From a virus: a DNA stretch of 25,805 bases. The stretch covers positions 1-25,805 of the IMG/VR virus record IMGVR_UViG_3300027870_000014. One strand, 5' to 3'. Positions 20,642 through 25,805 of the stretch are shown here, one piece after another. Each line of letters starts with the position of its first letter. Positions within the stretch are counted from its first letter, which is position 1. A program made the position numbers and the translations under genes. A model generated the notes under the pieces. It was not told where the DNA came from. It did no database searches and saw nothing but the letters and a program-made list of their open reading frames with translations.

Positions 20642-23304
20642 TGGGCGCCCGTCTGTACGCAACCCTCGACCAAAACCGGGTCGGTGAATCGCTGCTGCTG
20701 GATCAAAGCCTGCTCGTCGTAGTTACGGGAGAGGCCTGCGACATACACCGCATGATCCTTGGCACCCTGCCGGCCTACTCCGGCCGGTTCGTGTATGAGT
20801 GCTACTTCTGGTCGCAGTCTCGCGGTGACCTTTCCGGCCTTGTATCGATCGGTGTGGCGGCGGTTGGCGCTGACATCACGCAATTCGTTGGCGAGTCCGC
20901 GGATAGCTTCGGGTTCAGGGTTCCCGACGGCGAGATCTGGAACAACAACGCATCGATCGCGACCGTCAATTCTAGCGCCGAGCGTGTTGCGATCTCCGTG
21001 ATTCTTGACCTTTCGCCATCCTCGTGTACGTGCGATTTCCTGATCAATGGATCATCGGTATATCAGGCAACGCTTCCGACCGGTCAAGGCTGGCTCCCTG
21101 CTATCAGCATCGGCAGCGCCGAAGCCGGCGACATCTCTGCATCGGTCAACTTCGGTCAGAACAGGTTTGATACGCTGAACGACGAATCGGGCTGGTACGA
21201 GCAGCAGACCGGCCTGGCCGATATCACCCTTTCGTTGGTAACGGATGCGCTGCTACTCACAGAAGACAATTCCAGCGCAACCAAGGTGCGCTATGCACCC
21301 AAGCTGCTGAACGGCAAAAGCCTTTCGATTCGTCGCGAGCCGAAGGCGTGGTTTCAGGAGTCCAGCAGAGCGAAGCCAGCGGCGGCTACCACGCTGCGTT
21401 TCGACAATTCAAAAAGCGAATTCAATGAATTGCTTGCGGCAGATATTCGCGACGCGGACGTTACGCTGCGAACGATCACTGGATATTCACGCGGCGTTTG
21501 CGATGAGGCGGACGCAACGACCGTCTTTACCGGCGTACTGGAGAACGTCACCGCGCCGAAGGTCACGGAGGTTGAGGTATCGATTAGCGACACACTCAGC
21601 CGCTTGGATCGTCCGATGCGTTGCCGTGTCGTTCCTCCATTTCGCGACGCCACATCCGTCGGCAAGATCCTCCCCATAGGCCTGGGCGCGCAGCGCAACA
21701 TCCAGCCGCTACTTCTGGACGGCGAGGAGGAGGGCGGGCTGTACGCGCTCGGCGATGCGCCAATGTCCAACGTGGCGGCCGCCACTGACCAGGCCGCCCC
21801 GCTCGACCCATACGCCACGCCGCCGCAATATAGGCCGGCTAGCGGCGGATCAGAGATCATCCTGGACAGCCCGCCTATTGGCAGGTTCGCGGTCGATTGC
21901 AGTTCTGTCGGTCAGCAGTACGTCATCCCAGGTGACGAGGACGTTCTCGACGGAATCGGATCATTCGATACATGGGACACGAGCGGCCAGCCGGAAGGGT
22001 GGGACATTCCCACAACTCCGCCGTTCCTTTCCACGGTCACAGACAACGGATCGATCCAGCACCTAAGCACGACCAGGCATCCGAGCTATCTGCGCATCCT
22101 TTCATTCGTCCCGTACAACACGAACGTTTTCAATTACGGGTATCCGGTATTCACTAGCGCAACCTACATTGAGCCTGGCGCGACCTACAACATTTCGTTC
22201 CGCCTGATTTCGACCTATGGCGGCCGCGCGGATGATCCAACAATCAAGTATGGCCTAGCGGTCCTGTCGTCGTTCGAGGATTCGGCGCAGTACTGGATCA
22301 GTCCCTATAAACAGCCGCTGACGGTTCCTCTTGGTGTTGAGAGAACATACACGTTCAGCTACACGGTTCCGCGGAATGCGCCTAGCGATCTCAAAGTCAT
22401 CCTGTCTGCCGTTGCACAGATTGGCGGCACGGCGCCTGCGCTGCTCTGCATCGTCGATGTTGACGATGTAAAGGTCGAGAAACTGGGCCAGTACACCATC
22501 GCGCCGCTTGAAGGAATCTCGGTCAAGGACGCCTTCACGGAGATCCTTGTCAACCGGGAAAAGGAAGATCCATCCATCTTCAGCGCGTCGGATTGCGATG
22601 CGATCGACGCCGCCACCGGATACCGGCTCGGCTTCCGATATACGGACGTTCCGAACGTCTTGCAGGTGCTGCAGGACATAGCCGATCAGGTTGGCGCTGC
22701 GATATTCACGGATGCGGAAGGAGTCATTCGCATACGGCGCCTGACCGATCCGCGCAATGGAACGCCATCCTTCGCGCTGTCTGAGGCGAATGTGGTATCG
22801 GCAAGCGTTCGGCAGTACTCCGATGATGGCAAGTCGTTCACGACGCTGGTATGGGCGCGCCCCAACTGTGTGCCATTCGGCGCTGGCGATTTCGTGACCG
22901 ACACCGAGACTGTGCCGGCATCTGTGCGCGCGCAGTATCAAGGGCTTGCGCAGTATTCGATCCAATCTACGGTCAACGTCGCGCACCAGTACGAGGCTTC
23001 CAAGAGCGCAAGCCGCAAGCTATTGCGCATCGACGATCCAGAGCAGGCGCAGGACGAGATCAACCGGATTGCCGAAGACCTGTTCATCGAAAAGGCGATC
23101 TATCTGACTCTCGACGTGTTGTTCGATGGCAATAGCGTTGGCCTGTCAAGCCTAAAGACTCCGGCGCACCAGATCTACTACGGCGACGTATGCACTATCT
23201 CGCTGGCCGCTCTCGGCCTGTCTGATACGCGCGCCGTGGTAACCGCGACCGAGCTGTTCCCAACGCAAGGTCGCATCAATCTAACACTCAGGTACATCCC
23301 ATGA
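20641..23304 (+). CDS. Tail tip/hub protein with SPRY and jelly-roll domains
   Basis: An 887-residue protein directly after the tape measure, where distal tail and baseplate hub genes lie. Residues about 46-178 look like a SPRY domain: GRFVYECYFW, GLVSIGVAA, DSFGFRVPDGEIWNN, then ISVILDL, DFLINGSS, LPAISIG and VNFGQNRFDTL follow the SPRY strand pattern closely. Residues about 190-370 resemble tail-hub segments (FTGVLENVTAPKVTEVEVSI). Residues about 438-615 look like an inserted carbohydrate-binding jelly-roll (SFDTWD...EGWDI, ATYIEPGATYNISFRL, CIVDVDDVKVE). The C-terminal third has ISVKDAFTEIL and LQVLQDIADQVGAAIFTDAEGVIRIRR. Probable role: tail tip and host contact. Start is ATG at 20641 (TAATG overlap). 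Confidence 0.8.
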   Translation: MGARLYATLDQNRVGESLLLDQSLLVVVTGEACDIHRMILGTLPAYSGRFVYECYFWSQSRGDLSGLVSIGVAAVGADITQFVGESADSFGFRVPDGEIWNNNASIATVNSSAERVAISVILDLSPSSCTCDFLINGSSVYQATLPTGQGWLPAISIGSAEAGDISASVNFGQNRFDTLNDESGWYEQQTGLADITLSLVTDALLLTEDNSSATKVRYAPKLLNGKSLSIRREPKAWFQESSRAKPAAATTLRFDNSKSEFNELLAADIRDADVTLRTITGYSRGVCDEADATTVFTGVLENVTAPKVTEVEVSISDTLSRLDRPMRCRVVPPFRDATSVGKILPIGLGAQRNIQPLLLDGEEEGGLYALGDAPMSNVAAATDQAAPLDPYATPPQYRPASGGSEIILDSPPIGRFAVDCSSVGQQYVIPGDEDVLDGIGSFDTWDTSGQPEGWDIPTTPPFLSTVTDNGSIQHLSTTRHPSYLRILSFVPYNTNVFNYGYPVFTSATYIEPGATYNISFRLISTYGGRADDPTIKYGLAVLSSFEDSAQYWISPYKQPLTVPLGVERTYTFSYTVPRNAPSDLKVILSAVAQIGGTAPALLCIVDVDDVKVEKLGQYTIAPLEGISVKDAFTEILVNREKEDPSIFSASDCDAIDAATGYRLGFRYTDVPNVLQVLQDIADQVGAAIFTDAEGVIRIRRLTDPRNGTPSFALSEANVVSASVRQYSDDGKSFTTLVWARPNCVPFGAGDFVTDTETVPASVRAQYQGLAQYSIQSTVNVAHQYEASKSASRKLLRIDDPEQAQDEINRIAEDLFIEKAIYLTLDVLFDGNSVGLSSLKTPAHQIYYGDVCTISLAALGLSDTRAVVTATELFPTQGRINLTLRYIP

Positions 23305-24155
23305 TCGTAGGGCATAGCCGGCCGGAAAAAATCTCATGGACGGTTACCGGGACCGGGGCATCCATCGACACCAGCGACACGACTGATCTGACGGACGGAA
23401 GGCCAGACACGGTAGTTCCGTTCACATGGCTAAGCGGAACGCAGAACACTTCCTCTGTCATGGGAGTGGTTGCTGAGTGGACCGGTGCAATCGTTCCAGG
23501 CATCGTCGGCATATCGAACATTGACCTGCCGGCAGGGACAAAAATGCAGGTGGCTTTCCGCCGCGAATCGGACGCTGTTGGCACGTACCCATACAACGGG
23601 TCTGGACTCGTAGTTAGCCAGCGAGTCCAAGAAGGGCCGCGCGGCGAGCGTACGGCATGGTTCCTATTCACCGGGACGACGCCAGTAGTCGGATGCAAAA
23701 TCCTGATCTACAACGATGTAAACGGATCGGCGACGATTGTCGCATCCCAGTCTTTCCACATCGGCGAAATCGTCATTGCCGCAACCGACGATATCTGCGT
23801 CGGACTGACGGCATCGATCGACCAGATAGACCCTAGCGTTAACCAGTTCTCGTGGAACAACCAGGCCTACACCAGCCCCGGCGTTCCATATCGCCAATTG
23901 AACTTCAACCTGCGAACGGCAGACGAAACACTCTGGTTCGATTCGTACGAGCCGATGCTCGCGAAGATCGATCGCGGGCAAGTGTGCGCCTACGTCCTTT
24001 CATACCGCGACAGTCTCGGAAACCTTAGCACCAAGAAGCTGCACCGGTATGCGCTGATCGGCATTGCAGTCAAGCAGCCGACGCGAACGCACGTTGTCCG
24101 CGGCTTGTACAGCAGCGCGCAATTCCAAGTTGTTGAAAGCCCGATCCCAACCTGA
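23301..24155 (+). CDS. Hypothetical tail-tip protein
   Basis: A 284-residue protein starting with ATGA overlap to the hub gene. It is rich in Thr, Ser, Gly and Val with alternating beta pattern. The segment TVTGTGASIDTSDTTDLTDGRPDTVVPFTWLSG is of a kind seen in phage tail proteins with a galactose-binding-like fold, then GIVGISNIDLPAGTKMQVAFRR. No catalytic motif, signal peptide or membrane segment. Placement between hub and fibre-type genes suggests a minor tail or baseplate component. The assignment is by position and composition only. Confidence 0.65.
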   Translation: MIVGHSRPEKISWTVTGTGASIDTSDTTDLTDGRPDTVVPFTWLSGTQNTSSVMGVVAEWTGAIVPGIVGISNIDLPAGTKMQVAFRRESDAVGTYPYNGSGLVVSQRVQEGPRGERTAWFLFTGTTPVVGCKILIYNDVNGSATIVASQSFHIGEIVIAATDDICVGLTASIDQIDPSVNQFSWNNQAYTSPGVPYRQLNFNLRTADETLWFDSYEPMLAKIDRGQVCAYVLSYRDSLGNLSTKKLHRYALIGIAVKQPTRTHVVRGLYSSAQFQVVESPIPT

Positions 24156-24164
24156 GCGGCCGCC

Positions 24165-25343
24165 ATGACCCAAACAAAAACCGGCGTCCTGCTGAAGATC
24201 GACTCTACGCCTCTAAGTGATAAGCCGCTTGTCCTGCGCATCATCTCGGGGAAGATTACCCGCGGTACTCCGCTCCCTTCATCTGGCCCGTTCCGGATGA
24301 AGCTGTACGCGACCGGCGGAAGTGGCGGCTATGTGTTCTCCATTGAGAGTTCGTCGGCTTACGACGGGCTGCCGCCCGGCATCTCTCTCAATGCGTCCAC
24401 CGGCTTTTTCTCTGGCACGCCTACCGCGGTAGGGCGCTATCGCTTCCGCGCAAAGGTCCAGGATTCATCGTCAACGGTTGCAGAGGAGGACTTCACGCTC
24501 GATGTTGCTGGCAGGCTATCGGTGCGCAACGGAACTCCAGTCGATGGCGAGGTCACCGTCCCCTATTCGTATCAGTTTCGTGTCACTGGGAATACCGGAA
24601 CGGTTCAATGGTCTGTGCTTAGCGGCTCGCTTCCAGCAAGCCTTAGTCTTTCATCCGCCGGACTTCTTAGCGGCACGCCAAGCGGCGACGGGATCAGCTA
24701 TTTCGTCGTTCGCGCCGAGGATCTAACAACTGGGGACACCCTCGACATAACGGTTCGAATGACCGTCTATCCAAAGCTGCAGATGTTCGTTAACCCGCTC
24801 ATGCGGTATGCGACTGTTGGGGTTGAGTTCTCGATCGATGCTTCGATTCCAACCGGCGACTACAGCGGAGCATCAACCGGCGTTGGCCCATGGACATATG
24901 AAGTAGGCCCCGGAAGTGATTCATGGATAACCATTGATAGCAGGGGAATCATCCGCGGCACTGCGCCAGCTAGCGCTGTTTCTACGACAACCCTTGGCAT
25001 TCCAGACGACACGATCAATTTTTCCTACATCGTAACTGACGCACTTGGTGTTACAGCAATCAATTCGCTTCTTGGCGGCGTTATTCCAAGCGGTCAAGCA
25101 AAGATTCAGCCGCAGAAGAATGGGACCAACGTAGGTGCTCCGGGGCCTAATAAGCTCAACCTCAAGGAGGGGGCCAATGTAACGATCACCGCGACCAATG
25201 ATGGAACGACAGTCACCTATGAGATCGCCGCATCCGGCAGCGGCGGTGGCGTCGAGACAGTCAACGGCATCGGCCCTGATAGCTCCGGCGACATCAACAC
25301 CATCCACGAAATGCGCCGACTTGCGGCACTGAGGGCCTACTGA
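24165..25343 (+). CDS. Ig-like repeat tail protein
   Basis: A 392-residue protein with putative Ig-type (He_PIG) repeats. The clearest is residues about 33-115 with GLPPGISLNASTGFFSGTPTA, then about 117-202 with GSLPASLSLSSAGLLSGTPSG, and a weaker third around 205-300 with DSWITIDSRGIIRGTAPAS. The L-P-x-G-L-S-L-x-x-x-T-G-x-x-x-G-T-P pattern is typical of that domain. The C-terminus (GTNVGAPGPNKLNLKEGANVTITATNDG, then Gly-Ser linker) looks like phage fibre modules. It probably binds carbohydrate or protein at the cell surface as part of the tail tip. Start chosen at the ATG at 24165, 9 bases after the previous stop. Confidence 0.8.
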   Translation: MTQTKTGVLLKIDSTPLSDKPLVLRIISGKITRGTPLPSSGPFRMKLYATGGSGGYVFSIESSSAYDGLPPGISLNASTGFFSGTPTAVGRYRFRAKVQDSSSTVAEEDFTLDVAGRLSVRNGTPVDGEVTVPYSYQFRVTGNTGTVQWSVLSGSLPASLSLSSAGLLSGTPSGDGISYFVVRAEDLTTGDTLDITVRMTVYPKLQMFVNPLMRYATVGVEFSIDASIPTGDYSGASTGVGPWTYEVGPGSDSWITIDSRGIIRGTAPASAVSTTTLGIPDDTINFSYIVTDALGVTAINSLLGGVIPSGQAKIQPQKNGTNVGAPGPNKLNLKEGANVTITATNDGTTVTYEIAASGSGGGVETVNGIGPDSSGDINTIHEMRRLAALRAY

Positions 25344-25805
25344 TGCTTTTGGACTCGACCAGCCAATCGCTGGAAATCATCCTGGCTGGTGCTGTCACGA
25401 CCAACCAGCTTAACGTCAGCTCGGAATGGGTTGACATGACCGCTACAGCGACGACGGGGGGGTCCACCGTCGCGAACTCGAACAGCACGACCGCTGTAAC
25501 GATCGTTGCCGCGCCAGCCGTCAGCACACAGCGGCGCATTCTCGGGGTGCAGGTCTACAACGCAGACACCGCAAGCGCGACGGTGACGATTCGCATCAAT
25601 AGTTCTAGCACCTACTACCCTGCTGTGAAGGTTGCAGTGCCTTCCGGGTACACACTGCAATACACCGACACGGCAGGGTGGACGATGATTTCCGCAAGCG
25701 GGATCATTCAGGTCGCCGGGCCTGCTGGCGCAAACGGCGCTGACGGCATCGCCAAGACGGGCGGTATGAATGACCAAACCGGAACGTCGTACACGCTTGT
25801 TCTCG
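25343..25805 (+). CDS. Fibre-like protein, 3' end outside window
   Basis: An open frame starting at the ATG at 25343 (TGATG overlap with the Ig-like gene) with no stop before the window end; 154 residues are visible. It begins MLLDSTSQSLEIILAGAVTTN, followed by NQLNVSSEWVDMTATATTGG and RRILGVQVYNADTASATVTIRI, a beta-rich phage minor structural pattern. Further on it has a short collagen-like run (GPAGANGADG) at about residues 127-136, and a new domain (GGMNDQTGTSYTLVL) begins at the edge. A tail fibre or minor tail protein is likely. The full length is unknown. Confidence 0.75.
   Translation, partial: MLLDSTSQSLEIILAGAVTTNQLNVSSEWVDMTATATTGGSTVANSNSTTAVTIVAAPAVSTQRRILGVQVYNADTASATVTIRINSSSTYYPAVKVAVPSGYTLQYTDTAGWTMISASGIIQVAGPAGANGADGIAKTGGMNDQTGTSYTLVL

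Noticed and set aside
1-25805. CRISPR arrays, tRNA genes, insertion sequences
   Set aside because: Read for direct repeats with regular spacing, cloverleaf-type sequences and transposase motifs; none was found. The only mobile element seen is the GIY-YIG gene.

Overview
The window is a stretch of the late (virion) operon of a tailed double-stranded DNA phage or prophage. All recognised genes lie on the + strand. The order is packaging, capsid, head-tail joining, tail tube, tail chaperone, tape measure, tail tip. The HK97-type fold families (U35-type protease, HK97-like capsid, gp6/gp7/gp10-like connectors), the 1472-residue tape-measure protein and the absence of any sheath gene point to a siphovirus with a long flexible tail. 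The GC-rich sequence, Shine-Dalgarno sites and GTG starts suit a GC-rich proteobacterial host, but the host cannot be named. No integrase, repressor, lysis or replication gene is present, so lytic or prophage state is undecided.

Layout. 51-3179: HNH endonuclease, a small unknown gene, terminase small and large subunits, and a short CxxC protein carrying a long perfect hairpin. 3191-3826: a free-standing GIY-YIG homing endonuclease wedged in front of the protease. 3816-9324: prohead protease, major capsid protein, a small protein, portal (unusually after the capsid gene), a collagen-like protein that may be a head fibre, and two connector proteins. 9314-13894: seven tightly coupled genes of sugar-transfer and methyl-transfer type. 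13887-14737: gp10-like and DUF3168-like tail completion proteins. 15001-16185: tail tube protein and tail assembly chaperone with a -1 frameshift extension. 16223-25805: tape measure and four tail-tip or fibre-type proteins, the last cut by the window end.

Two things stand out. First, the leaders of the two most abundant virion proteins, capsid (4471-4546) and tail tube (14931-15008), carry the same two-hairpin RNA architecture. Base-pair swaps between the copies keep the stems, both loops of the second hairpin are GNRA tetraloops, and both elements run into a GTG start codon inside an identical CACACGTGAA. This looks like a duplicated cis-acting translational or mRNA-stability element, and I do not recognise it as a named RNA family. 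Second, the seven-gene cassette contains three or four candidate glycosyltransferases, an FkbM methyltransferase, a second SAM methyltransferase and a DUF115/MptE-like protein. It is embedded by start-stop overlaps in the head-tail junction genes, close behind the collagen-like gene, which suggests that the virion itself may be glycosylated and methylated.

Expression logic. From 7714 to 14737 almost every gene overlaps or abuts the next, so this stretch is probably one translationally coupled unit. Intrinsic-terminator-like hairpins after the capsid gene, before the tail tube gene and after the tail chaperone probably step transcript levels down or reset them around the high-dose genes.
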